Assembly: GCA_019241095.1 (NCBI GenBank) | Contig: JAFAXJ010000582.1 | Span: 1 to 14,429 of the forward strand | From: Verrucomicrobiota bacterium | GTDB lineage: Bacteria; Verrucomicrobiota; Verrucomicrobiia; Chthoniobacterales; JAFAMB01 | DNA length: 14,429 bases | Reading direction: 5' to 3' | Part shown: positions 6,695 through 13,633 of the stretch, in pieces | Position numbering within the stretch: the first letter of the stretch is position 1 | How the letters are laid out: each line of letters starts with the position of its first letter | Made by a program: the position numbers and the translations under genes | The notes under the pieces: model-generated | What the model saw: the letters and a program-made list of their open reading frames with translations, nothing else | Told to the model about the DNA's origin: nothing | The model's database searches: none

Positions 6695-7506
6695 AAAGAC
6701 TTGTTACTCAAAAAGAAGTTTTGCTGCCGCTCGCTCACGGGCCGGCCCAGGAACTCAAGCACCTGCAGCATATCTTCCCATACCTTGCGTTTTTCGGTCA
6801 GAGCTTGATTTCGCAGCAAAAATGAAGGGTGAAAAGTGGCCATCACAGGGATTCCGCCAAATTTTCTCCATTGCCCGCGAAGATCTTTCATAGGCGCTGT
6901 TGCGTTAAATAGCCCTCTCATCGCCACGCCACCCAATGCAACAATCGCTTTTGGTTGTATTAAGTGAATCTGCTCGCGAAGGTAAGGAAGGCAAGTCTGC
7001 ATTTCTTCCAAATTCGGAGCTCTATTACCAGGTGATCCTTCCGGGATATCCGGGCGGCATTTTAGTACGTTCGCTATATAAACCTCAGAGCGTGCAAATC
7101 CCATGGTCTCAATAATTCGAGTCAGCAGTTGCCCTGCCCGCCCGACAAATGGCTGCCCAAGCCTGTCTTCCTCGGCACCGGGAGCCTCCCCTACAAACAT
7201 GAGATCCGCCTCTAAGCTGCCTACTCCGAACACTACATTCTGGCGAAATTCAACTAGGTGCGGACACTTAGAGCAAGCAAGCACTCGCAATCTCAATTCC
7301 TCCATCGCCGGTCCTATTGAATCCGCTTCTCGGGTCCCCCCTGAATGGTTGTGGCTTTTCGAATCAGGTAAGGTCGAAGGAGGTCGTTTTATATCAAGAG
7401 ACCTAAGTCGTCCTATCCGGGCCAGAATCGATTGATTTGTCCTAACATTACCGAATCGTAAAGCTTCAATGACCAAGCTCACACCGTGCTCGAAAGATTG
7501 CGTCAT
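6691..7506 (-). CDS. Family 4 (Fe-S) uracil-DNA glycosylase
   Basis: This enzyme removes uracil from DNA at the start of base excision repair. From the ATG at 7506 it has 271 residues. Motif A is GEAPGAEEDRLGQPFVGRAG (107-126 region) and motif B is HPSFLLRN (226-233). Four Cys fit the family's 4Fe-4S cluster: Cys78 and Cys81 (CSKC), Cys150 (KCRP) and Cys172 (TCLPYL), with the usual NR.P...E spacing between the last two. The first 65 or so residues are a low-similarity extension before the domain. The same frame is open further upstream, but GAAGG lies 8 bases before the ATG at 7506. This start overlaps the pseudouridine synthase gene by 41 bases. Inner GTG/TTG codons (7482, 7476) would shrink the overlap. 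Confidence 0.9.
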   Translation of the reverse strand: MTQSFEHGVSLVIEALRFGNVRTNQSILARIGRLRSLDIKRPPSTLPDSKSHNHSGGTREADSIGPAMEELRLRVLACSKCPHLVEFRQNVVFGVGSLEADLMFVGEAPGAEEDRLGQPFVGRAGQLLTRIIETMGFARSEVYIANVLKCRPDIPEGSPGNRAPNLEEMQTCLPYLREQIHLIQPKAIVALGGVAMRGLFNATAPMKDLRGQWRKFGGIPVMATFHPSFLLRNQALTEKRKVWEDMLQVLEFLGRPVSERQQNFFLSNKSL

Positions 7507-8404
7507 CGTCTGAACCTTCGTGCCGGAAATCGTGAGGTATTTGAGCCTCGAACTCCAACCATTTTTCAGTTTGCGGATGGAAAAACCCGATTCTCCAGGC
7601 GTGCAACAAATGTCTGGGATAATGGTCGGGCGATTTACCATAAACTTTGTCACCAACAATGGGATGCCCGATACTTTTCAGGTGCACGCGAATTTGATGG
7701 GTCCGTCCGGTAAAAATCCGGCAGAGTAGTAATGAGCGTCGTTCCAATTTCTTCAGAACCCAAAACTTTGTTAAAGCAGTTCGGCCGTGTATCGATACGC
7801 TCATTTTTTTTCGATCGATAGGATGCCGTCCAATAGGAGCTTCAATCGACCCGCTTTGCTGCACGAAATGGCCGATACAGAAGGCGAGATAATATTTGTG
7901 AACTTTGCGGCTCGAAAACTGTGCGCTCAGGCGTTTATGCGCCAGATCACGTTTGGCGACGACCAGGCAACCGCTGGTTTCCTTATCAAGCCGGTGTATT
8001 ATTCCGGGCCGAAGTTCGCCGCCAATCCCGCTGAGGTTGGCGCAACTATGCAAGAGTGCATTCACGACGGTGCCGCGATCGATACCTGCGCCAGGATGAA
8101 CGATCATGCCGGCTGGCTTATCGACAACGATCAAATCGTCGTCCTCGTATAAAACTCCAATCCTGATATCTTCCGGAGCCAGATACACCTGCGTCAGCGG
8201 CCGCTCAATATACCGTACAATATCACCCGTTCGGACTGTTTGCGCCGGCTTCGATATTCGTTCGTTGAGTAATATATGCCCATCAGCGATCAGATCCTTG
8301 ATTCGGCTTCTCGAGAGTGAAGCTAGTTTCCGGGTCGCGTAAAGATCTAAGCGCTGCTTAGAATCAGCGGCATTCACCTCGAATGTCTCGCTTGCAACAG
8401 GCAT
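7466..8404 (-). CDS. rluD: RluA/RluD-family 23S rRNA pseudouridine synthase
   Basis: The product should convert specific uridines of 23S rRNA to pseudouridine. It has 312 residues, close to the usual RluD length. An S4 RNA-binding domain covers about residues 18-62 (RSRIKDLIADGHILLN). The catalytic domain follows, with DLIVVDKPAGMIVHP (90-104) and the motif HRLDKETSG (137-145), in which Asp140 is the nucleophile. GRTHQIRVHL later in the protein is the family's second hallmark. RluC is an alternative by architecture, but the wording around the catalytic Asp fits RluD better. The ATG at 8404 is one base from the trpC stop, so translation is probably coupled to trpC. Confidence 0.9.
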   Translation of the reverse strand: MPVASETFEVNAADSKQRLDLYATRKLASLSRSRIKDLIADGHILLNERISKPAQTVRTGDIVRYIERPLTQVYLAPEDIRIGVLYEDDDLIVVDKPAGMIVHPGAGIDRGTVVNALLHSCANLSGIGGELRPGIIHRLDKETSGCLVVAKRDLAHKRLSAQFSSRKVHKYYLAFCIGHFVQQSGSIEAPIGRHPIDRKKMSVSIHGRTALTKFWVLKKLERRSLLLCRIFTGRTHQIRVHLKSIGHPIVGDKVYGKSPDHYPRHLLHAWRIGFFHPQTEKWLEFEAQIPHDFRHEGSDDDAIFRARCELGH

Positions 8405-8405
8405 C

Positions 8406-9194
8406 CTAACCGCGCACGGCTAATACGGCGTCGCGAAACTCCTCCAGTAAAGAATGTGGGTCGGCTGCACGCATCAGCGATTCCCCAATTAAAGCAGCAT
8501 CCACTCCCGCCGCTGCGACTCGCCGAACGTCTTCAACAGTGCGAATTCCGCTTTCACTTACGACAACACAATGGTCCGGAATAAGGGGCGCTAGTTTCTC
8601 AGTAACCTCTAGTCTCAAATCGAAACTAGCCAGATCTCTATTATTAATCCCAAGGAATTCCGCGTTTGCTTCCAGAGCGCGTTCAAGTTCAGACTCATCA
8701 TGAACTTCCACTAGGCAATCGATTCCAATATCTTGCGCAGCGGTCATCAGGTGCGCTAAATCATCTTTCAAAAGAGCTGCGACAATAAGCAGCACGCAAT
8801 CTGCTCCAGCCAGCGCAGCTTGATAGATTTGCACTTCGTGCAGAGTGAAATCTTTTCTTAATAATGGACGGTTAACTTTTTTCCGGATAAGAGCCAAATA
8901 ATCGAGATGGCCGTGAAAAAACCGCTCATCTGTCAGAACAGAAATACAGGTTGCTCCAGACTCGTCATAGATTTGGGCCGTTCGCAGCGGGTCAAAATCC
9001 TGAACGATAACGCCGGCAGAAGGCGATGCTTTCTTCACCTCTGCAACAAAACCAAATGGCTCATTTAACAATGGTTCTTTGAAAGACCGAAACGGCGTCA
9101 GAGACTTGGCGCGAATTTTCCATTCTTCGTTGTGGCCCAGCCAAGGTTCGATTTCTTTGCGTTTATATTCGACAATCTCCGTCAAATGGCTCAT
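8406..9194 (-). CDS. trpC: Indole-3-glycerol phosphate synthase
   Basis: TrpC closes the indole ring in tryptophan synthesis, turning carboxyphenylamino-deoxyribulose phosphate into indole-3-glycerol phosphate in the cytoplasm. The 262-residue protein is a full single-domain (beta/alpha)8 barrel. Family residues are all present: Glu52 and Lys54 in AEVKKASPSAG, DERFFHG (89-95), Lys114 in LLRKDF, Glu163 in LVEVHDE, Asn184 in GINNRDL, Glu214 and Ser215 in SESGI, and GESLM near the end. It is not fused to TrpF as in E. coli. No other trp gene is in the window, so the pathway genes are split. The start has no ribosome binding site of its own; its ATG overlaps the stop of a short ORF that has one. 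Confidence 0.96.
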   Translation of the reverse strand: MSHLTEIVEYKRKEIEPWLGHNEEWKIRAKSLTPFRSFKEPLLNEPFGFVAEVKKASPSAGVIVQDFDPLRTAQIYDESGATCISVLTDERFFHGHLDYLALIRKKVNRPLLRKDFTLHEVQIYQAALAGADCVLLIVAALLKDDLAHLMTAAQDIGIDCLVEVHDESELERALEANAEFLGINNRDLASFDLRLEVTEKLAPLIPDHCVVVSESGIRTVEDVRRVAAAGVDAALIGESLMRAADPHSLLEEFRDAVLAVRG

Positions 9195-9259
9195 CGAGCG
9201 AAAATTAGCATCACCCCTGCGCGGAGTCCACGAAACAGAAAACCGGAATCGGGGGTCAT
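9191..9259 (-). CDS. 22-codon leader ORF overlapping the trpC start
   Basis: The ATG at 9259 is preceded by TAAGGAG and the ORF ends in a TGA that overlaps the trpC ATG (ATGA at 9194-9191). The peptide begins MTPDSGFLFRGL and ends in a hydrophobic run (VMLIFAR). It contains no Trp codon, so it is not a classical trp attenuator peptide. The likely role is to bring ribosomes to trpC, whose own start lacks a ribosome binding site. The frame stays open further upstream to a TTG at 9382, but only the inner ATG has a ribosome binding site. Whether the peptide itself matters is unknown. Confidence 0.5.
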   Translation of the reverse strand: MTPDSGFLFRGLRAGVMLIFAR

Positions 9260-9489
9260 TATGCTCCTTACAGGATGAAATCCCGCATTGCTGGCACCTC
9301 TCGGTTCTCCGGTCAACCGCTTCTGAAGGGCGTACCCCATGGGAGTATTACTAAGGCCCCAGCACTCAAGGGCTGTGTACAAGAGTTTCCTTCGGCTCGA
9401 GACCCTCGCGCCGGCGCCCTCCCGACGCCTGACTCGATAAATCTGTGTGATTGCCGAGCTGTTTCCGTTAGATTTCCGTTTCTGAGCTC
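9260..9489. other. Inverted-repeat-rich divergent intergenic region
   Basis: The region lies between the trpC leader ORF and the 639-residue gene and must hold both promoters. Several pairings can be seen: a hairpin CGGTT/AACCG (9302-9306 with 9315-9319), a longer-range TGCTGG/CCAGCA pair that encloses it (9289-9294 with 9359-9364), and a perfect 10-base palindrome GCGCCGGCGC (9408-9417). The nesting of the first two suggests an RNA fold in the trpC leader transcript. I compared it by eye with known riboswitch cores, 6S RNA and SRP RNA and found no match. Confidence 0.4.
9264..9270 (-). promoter_or_regulatory. Strong ribosome binding site of the trpC leader ORF
   Basis: The minus strand reads TAAGGAG here, then CATA, then ATG. 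It is the best match to an anti-16S sequence in the whole minus-strand block. The 4-base spacing is slightly short. It sits 70 bases upstream of the trpC start and so cannot serve trpC directly. Confidence 0.55.
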
Positions 9490-11409
9490 ATGATTCCTGT
9501 ATCTTCTGAAAAAACTGTTTTGCCCAGTGGCTTTCAGGCTATTCCTCTGAGGAACGAGGATTCCGATGCGCCGATAGCGGTTTGTCTGCTTTTTCGTTCT
9601 TCGCAAGCTCCGAATTTGATTCTGCTCAGAGAAAGCTTCACAACATCTATTTACCTTGGCTGTTTGGCCGATCGTTCCGGGGATGTGAAAGCGTGGCTGG
9701 AGATCTGGGTCCAAGAATCGGAACGCCTCTCGCGAAGTTTTCGTGTTTATTTCAATTCGCTGTCCAACGTTGTTCTAGATCGTCGTTGGCGGGACAGGGT
9801 CCAGACGTTTCGCTTGCTCAATCACAATGACCTGATCGAAACCGGCTGGGAAAACGAGAACCCGTTGCCAGCATTTATTGAAACAAAAAACGGCGAAATC
9901 GTTCATCCCCGAGTATCGGGTTCCAATCTCGTATTATGCAGAGACGATTCGGCACTCATAGCGGCTGGTTTGCCTCCCTACACCGCAACGTTGCATCGCT
10001 ATGTGTGGACCGGTTCCAGCGGGAACACGTTCTGGGCCATTTCTAAGGGAGCGCCCCAACCTGCGGGAGTCGGACATATAGGGGAAATCACACCAGATCT
10101 TGTTCCTTTTAATCCTGGAGCTGGTTTATTTATGGTTCGGGTGTTGTCACCGCTGAATTTGACGGGTTTCGCTGATCTTCTTGGTGGTAAATCTTGGACC
10201 GGTCCCGCGGGTTGGACAGGGAATTTCGGAGGTCCTTATGCTTTGCTGCATGATCCCACGGCATTAATCGAAGGCGGTGCCCATTTGTTCGCGGGACGGG
10301 CCGGTAAAACCGGACGTTTGATGGAGATTTTGCACCTTAAAATTAACCTCGTATACCAACTGCTGGCTCAGCTCCGGGGTGCAATCCAAGATCAACAATT
10401 GCCGTTTCTGCAACTGAATTCTGAGAGTTTTCAGGTTGCGCTTTCAGAAACAGGCGCCGGTTTGCCATTTTTCTGGACGGCACGCGTAAGGCTTGTGGAA
10501 TCGATCTGTTCCGTTCCAATACAAATTAAAACCAGTGAAGCTCGCTATTTTGTTCCAGCAGAGGATCAGGCATCTTCTATCTATCGACCTCAACTGTTTT
10601 CAGTTCCCGCAACGGGTCATGCTAATTTGCGTATCCGGAAGGTGCTTCCGCCCGTCTCAGATGGGGTCGTCCTGGAAGCAACTCTTGTGAGTGATGAGCC
10701 ATTGCATATAGCAGCCAATGATCTAATTCATCTTGAATTGGTGCTTCCGGAGGAAAGAATTGATCTTTACGGTAGACTGGACGCGTCTCAAGCACTGGCT
10801 GCGGGAGAGACGCGGCTGCGAACACTACCGCAAAGATTCTCAGAGACGACTCGAGCAGCCCTGATCAAGGTTGCTGGAGCCTCGGTAACGCACGCCACAT
10901 TCGAAGTTTTGCCGTTACTTTCGTCACCTTTCGACATGTACTCTGCGGCAGTACTCGCAATACGTATTCTGATGGTTGATGACGAGAACACCCTTGCATT
11001 GGCCCTCGATGAGGTGCTCAGCCTTGCTCGTCAAATCTCTGCGGAGTATGACTCGAATTTGCTGTTCAGTGAACGGATTCAAAGGATTGTTCAGCGCGAT
11101 CAGAGATGGGTAGAATCACTGGGTCCTCAAAGGATCGCTCGAGCGCCCGCGCTTCGCGAAATCGCATCGCGAATCATTCCGCCTGAGCTCTGGTGGGAGA
11201 CGATTGGTTTTGTCACCTGCCTTTTTCCAGGGATCGGGCCGGACAGCTTTGCTCGCGATCTCGGTGATGCGCCGCCGTGGGCGCTTCACCGGGTATTTGA
11301 TGATGCATTGGCCCAGTTGGAATTACTGCAGCTGCGTTCTCGAAGTCTGATCGTGAGTGACTGGCTACAAAACGCAGAAATGCAGGAGGTTATCGCGGAT
11401 CTGGCCTAG
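9490..11409 (+). CDS. Large hypothetical protein of unknown family (639 aa)
   Basis: I do not recognise this protein. The 639 residues show no signal peptide and no membrane span, so it is probably cytoplasmic. Residues 1-170 look like a mixed alpha/beta region with many Trp and Arg. Residues 172-275 are rich in Gly, Trp and Pro with repeated WTG elements (WTGSSGNTFW, SWTGPAGWTGNFGGP). Residues 276-475 look beta-rich. Residues 485-639 are helical, with ILMVDDENTLALALDEVLSLA (493-513) and a Trp-rich PPELWWETIGF (564-574). It reads as a multidomain protein, not as junk: the frame is clean over 1.9 kb and shadow frames are short. The ATG at 9490 has only a GAG nearby as a ribosome binding site. 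It converges with the zinc-ribbon/OmpA gene, 66 bases apart. Confidence 0.75.
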   Translation: MIPVSSEKTVLPSGFQAIPLRNEDSDAPIAVCLLFRSSQAPNLILLRESFTTSIYLGCLADRSGDVKAWLEIWVQESERLSRSFRVYFNSLSNVVLDRRWRDRVQTFRLLNHNDLIETGWENENPLPAFIETKNGEIVHPRVSGSNLVLCRDDSALIAAGLPPYTATLHRYVWTGSSGNTFWAISKGAPQPAGVGHIGEITPDLVPFNPGAGLFMVRVLSPLNLTGFADLLGGKSWTGPAGWTGNFGGPYALLHDPTALIEGGAHLFAGRAGKTGRLMEILHLKINLVYQLLAQLRGAIQDQQLPFLQLNSESFQVALSETGAGLPFFWTARVRLVESICSVPIQIKTSEARYFVPAEDQASSIYRPQLFSVPATGHANLRIRKVLPPVSDGVVLEATLVSDEPLHIAANDLIHLELVLPEERIDLYGRLDASQALAAGETRLRTLPQRFSETTRAALIKVAGASVTHATFEVLPLLSSPFDMYSAAVLAIRILMVDDENTLALALDEVLSLARQISAEYDSNLLFSERIQRIVQRDQRWVESLGPQRIARAPALREIASRIIPPELWWETIGFVTCLFPGIGPDSFARDLGDAPPWALHRVFDDALAQLELLQLRSRSLIVSDWLQNAEMQEVIADLA

Positions 11410-11475
11410 GTGCCAAGTCAGCGGACACTATCTAGGGATAACCCCTGGAGAGCAAACGCAAAGCTGTCACCTGTC

Positions 11476-12369
11476 TCAGGGCAATACAGCCCACACCTCA
11501 ACAATTCGATTTTTAGCTAGCTCTTTGGGATCTAGAAGGTTGGTCCCGCCCATCGGGACGGGATGAATTACGTTCAAGACCCCGCACTGAGTGCGCAAGG
11601 CATCACTGACCGATTGGGCGCGAGCTGTTGAGATCTGAAGGTTTCGCTGGTCATCACCCTGTATGTCAGCATAGCCCAGAACCACCAGAACCAGAGTAGG
11701 ATCGTCTAACAGTTTCTTGATCTGAGGCCGCTCAAGCTGAGTCTTCATCATCGCGATATCCGGCGAGGTGATGCGCGTATTCGAAGTATCAAAGGGAACT
11801 GTGAAGAGCCGACCCATTCCATGTGCTCTGTCGACAGACTCGTAAAGACGCTGCTTACTTTGCTCTGAGACGTTAGGCATAGCATCAATCCGTTTGAGGA
11901 CAGCACGTTTTACCTCAGCAATTTCCGGAAGTTCGATATCCAGATTGATGGCCCCGGCGGTTGGTTCGGGTGTTGCTGCAGGCAGGACCGTGGGGGTAGG
12001 TGCAGGTGTCGGCGGGATTGTAGGTGTCGGCTGGACTGTTGGTGTTGGAATGGGCGTAGGCGTCGGAGTTGGCAACGGGGTCGCGATTGGTGTTGGACTT
12101 ACAACAACCACCACCTTATTCGGCGGGGTCATAAGCGTCCAAATTACCGCTCCTATAGCGAGCAGCAGCACGAGTAGCACGCCTAAGAGAATGAAGAGCG
12201 TCGCGGACGAACTCTTGCGTGGGCCAATGGGTTCGAGGGGTGAACCGCACTCGGGACAGCGAAAATCCTTCGTAACAACGGTTATCTTCTCGTTGCGATA
12301 TGCTAGTTTACAGCCTGAGTAGTTGGTGCACTTGCCGATCCGTTGTGCCATAGCATGGAAAAGGCTCAT
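11476..12369 (-). CDS. Zinc-ribbon, membrane-anchored OmpA-domain protein
   Basis: From the ATG at 12369 the protein has 297 residues in four parts. A zinc ribbon comes first, with Cys14, Cys20, Cys38 and Cys41 (GKCTNYSGC ... RCPECG). One membrane span follows (about 56-79), then a Thr/Pro-rich spacer (about 91-137), then an OmpA-like domain: VPFDTSNTRI near 191-200, VVLGYADIQGDDQRNLQISTARAQSV at 229-254 in pieces typical of the family, and NRIVEVW at 287-293. In known OmpA-like domains this part binds peptidoglycan. With no cleavable signal, the zinc ribbon should face the cytoplasm and the OmpA domain the periplasm. The ATG at 12351 is an alternative start just before the ribbon. A far upstream TTG at 12474 is unlikely. 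A possible promoter (TTGACC at 12396-12391) would give a very short leader. Confidence 0.82.
   Translation of the reverse strand: MSLFHAMAQRIGKCTNYSGCKLAYRNEKITVVTKDFRCPECGSPLEPIGPRKSSSATLFILLGVLLVLLLAIGAVIWTLMTPPNKVVVVVSPTPIATPLPTPTPTPIPTPTVQPTPTIPPTPAPTPTVLPAATPEPTAGAINLDIELPEIAEVKRAVLKRIDAMPNVSEQSKQRLYESVDRAHGMGRLFTVPFDTSNTRITSPDIAMMKTQLERPQIKKLLDDPTLVLVVLGYADIQGDDQRNLQISTARAQSVSDALRTQCGVLNVIHPVPMGGTNLLDPKELAKNRIVEVWAVLP
11959..12099 (-). repeat. Thr-Pro-rich coding repeat (spacer of the OmpA-domain protein)
   Basis: About 47 codons encode mostly Pro and Thr, with short PTPTPTP units. On the plus strand the DNA appears as repeated GGTGTTGG/GGCGTAGG-like blocks. Such segments are flexible spacers that span the periplasm toward peptidoglycan. 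The DNA-level repetition makes length variation by slippage likely among related strains. Confidence 0.75.
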
Positions 12370-12431
12370 ATAGCTCTGATTTTGAGATAGGGTCAACCGC
12401 CGATAAGGAGAAAGCAGATTAATAGACGGAA

Positions 12432-12437
12432 TATAAT
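12432..12437 (+). promoter_or_regulatory. Possible -10 box upstream of the STAS-mlaE-mlaF operon
   Basis: A perfect TATAAT lies 93 bases before the STAS start codon. No good -35 box sits 16-18 bases upstream (the region reads GGAGAAAG), so the call rests on the hexamer and its position in the divergent intergenic region alone. Confidence 0.2.
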
Positions 12438-12530
12438 CCTGTCGGGTGAGGGTGTCCGAAGCGCTTCGCGGCAAAAAAGCTGGTCTAAAACGCGGATAGC
12501 AGTTAGTTCACCCATATTGAGCTCAGTCAT

Positions 12531-12890
12531 ATGAGACGATTGGAACATCTAACTATCGAGGAGCTGAAAGAGGGCCAAGATCGAATTGTCCATTTGCGTG
12601 GATCAGCCGATATTCTCAGCCTGCAATCGGTTCAGGAGCTTCTGGATCGATGTAACAAGGAGCAAGTGCGATGCCTCTTTATTGATCTTTCCGCTACCCG
12701 ATTCATTAACAGTCCGGTTTGGGCGGTCATCACCTTGTACGCTCGCAAACAAAAAAGCCGGGTTGCCGTGATAGGAATGACTGAAAGAATACGCGGCTCT
12801 TTTGCGATGATGGGCCTTCACAAAGAATTGTATGCGTTTTCGGACCTGGAGGTTGCTCGACGGGAGCTTGGTATCAAACAGGACTCATGA
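12531..12890 (+). CDS. STAS-domain protein, MlaB-like
   Basis: The 119 residues form a single STAS domain. The core LFIDLSATRFINSPVWAVI (49-67) matches the family's DLS...F.DS pattern, with Ser61 at the position phosphorylated in anti-sigma factor antagonists and Asn60 in place of the usual Asp. Alone, it could be read as an anti-sigma factor antagonist. Its ATGA overlap with an MlaE permease gene points instead to MlaB, the STAS subunit that in E. coli binds and regulates the MlaF ATPase. The ATG at 12531 has a weak ribosome binding site. In E. coli the STAS gene is last in the operon; here it comes first. Confidence 0.85.
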   Translation: MRRLEHLTIEELKEGQDRIVHLRGSADILSLQSVQELLDRCNKEQVRCLFIDLSATRFINSPVWAVITLYARKQKSRVAVIGMTERIRGSFAMMGLHKELYAFSDLEVARRELGIKQDS

Positions 12891-13633
12891 TAACAAACCG
12901 GATCGGCTATCTCGAGCTAGTGAAGCGCCTTGTAGGGTGTACTGGCACGGTTGTATTGCGGCCTTCTTCCGTTGTTTTCGATGATTTATTCTGTCAAATA
13001 AGAACGATCGGCCTCGGAGCTATACCGACGGCGGTTCTCATTGCAGCAACAGCCGGCTTTGTCCTGGCCTTGGTTCTGGAGGTGCAGCTAAGCCAGTTAG
13101 GCAAAGTCGAATTGATACCCACCTTACTTTGGGTCATTCTCACCGAACAGGTCGTTCCGATCGGCGTCGCTCTCGTGTTTACGGGCAGAAGCGTTTCAGC
13201 GATGACTGCTGAGCTTGGCGCCATGCAGGTTTCCGAAGAGATAAAAGCTCTATTTACGATGGGAATCGATATTTTTCCATTCTTGTTAGTTCCGCGTTTT
13301 TTGGGATTCCAGGTTATGCTCCCGATTGTAACTCTGGTCTGTGTCTATGCTTCTTTGTTAGGGGGCTGGATCCTCTGCGCTGTAGCGCTTAGAATGGGAG
13401 CAGGAGAATATATCTACTATGCTTTCGACGAAGCGAGTCTGTCTAGCGTGATATTCGCGTTAGTCAAAAGTGTCCTGTTCGGCTTCATTATTTCGACCAT
13501 CTCATTCTATAAAGGCTTGAATGTCCGAAATGGCTCAAGAGAGATAAGCGAGGCGACTACCCAAGCGGTAGTGAGTTCCGTGATAGTTGTTACGCTTGCT
13601 AACGCTGGGGTCACGTTGTTACAACTCGTGTGA
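12887..13633 (+). CDS. mlaE: MlaE-family ABC transporter permease
   Basis: The product is the inner-membrane permease of an Mla-type transporter, which moves phospholipids between the inner and outer membranes of diderm bacteria. The 248-residue length is normal. Five or six hydrophobic segments are visible, near residues 42-66, 70-98, 127-160, 185-207 and 225-247. The cytoplasmic coupling segment TAELGAMQVSEEIKAL (about 107-122) is the MlaE signature, and PRFLG follows at about 136-140. The start overlaps the STAS stop (ATGA), and the stop overlaps the mlaF start (GTGA). The three products are therefore made together. Confidence 0.92.
   Translation: MITNRIGYLELVKRLVGCTGTVVLRPSSVVFDDLFCQIRTIGLGAIPTAVLIAATAGFVLALVLEVQLSQLGKVELIPTLLWVILTEQVVPIGVALVFTGRSVSAMTAELGAMQVSEEIKALFTMGIDIFPFLLVPRFLGFQVMLPIVTLVCVYASLLGGWILCAVALRMGAGEYIYYAFDEASLSSVIFALVKSVLFGFIISTISFYKGLNVRNGSREISEATTQAVVSSVIVVTLANAGVTLLQLV

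Noticed and set aside
9191..9259. Classical trp attenuator leader peptide
   Set aside because: The peptide has no Trp codon and no terminator hairpin with a T tract follows before trpC.
9260..9430. Glycine-type or other known riboswitch, or 6S RNA
   Set aside because: Isolated short matches only (for example CCGAAGG); the conserved cores and their order are absent.
10966..11030. Response-regulator-like string (LMVDDEN) in the 639-residue protein
   Set aside because: The rest of the receiver fold (phospho-acceptor Asp, Thr, Lys motifs) does not follow; chance similarity.
11894..12322. 142-residue plus-strand ORF with Gly-Val repeats
   Set aside because: It is the antisense shadow of the Thr-Pro spacer in the OmpA-domain gene.
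12370..12474. N-terminal extension of the OmpA-domain protein from a TTG at 12474
   Set aside because: No ribosome binding site and unlikely sequence; it would also cover the probable promoter region. The ATG at 12369 puts the zinc ribbon near the N-terminus.
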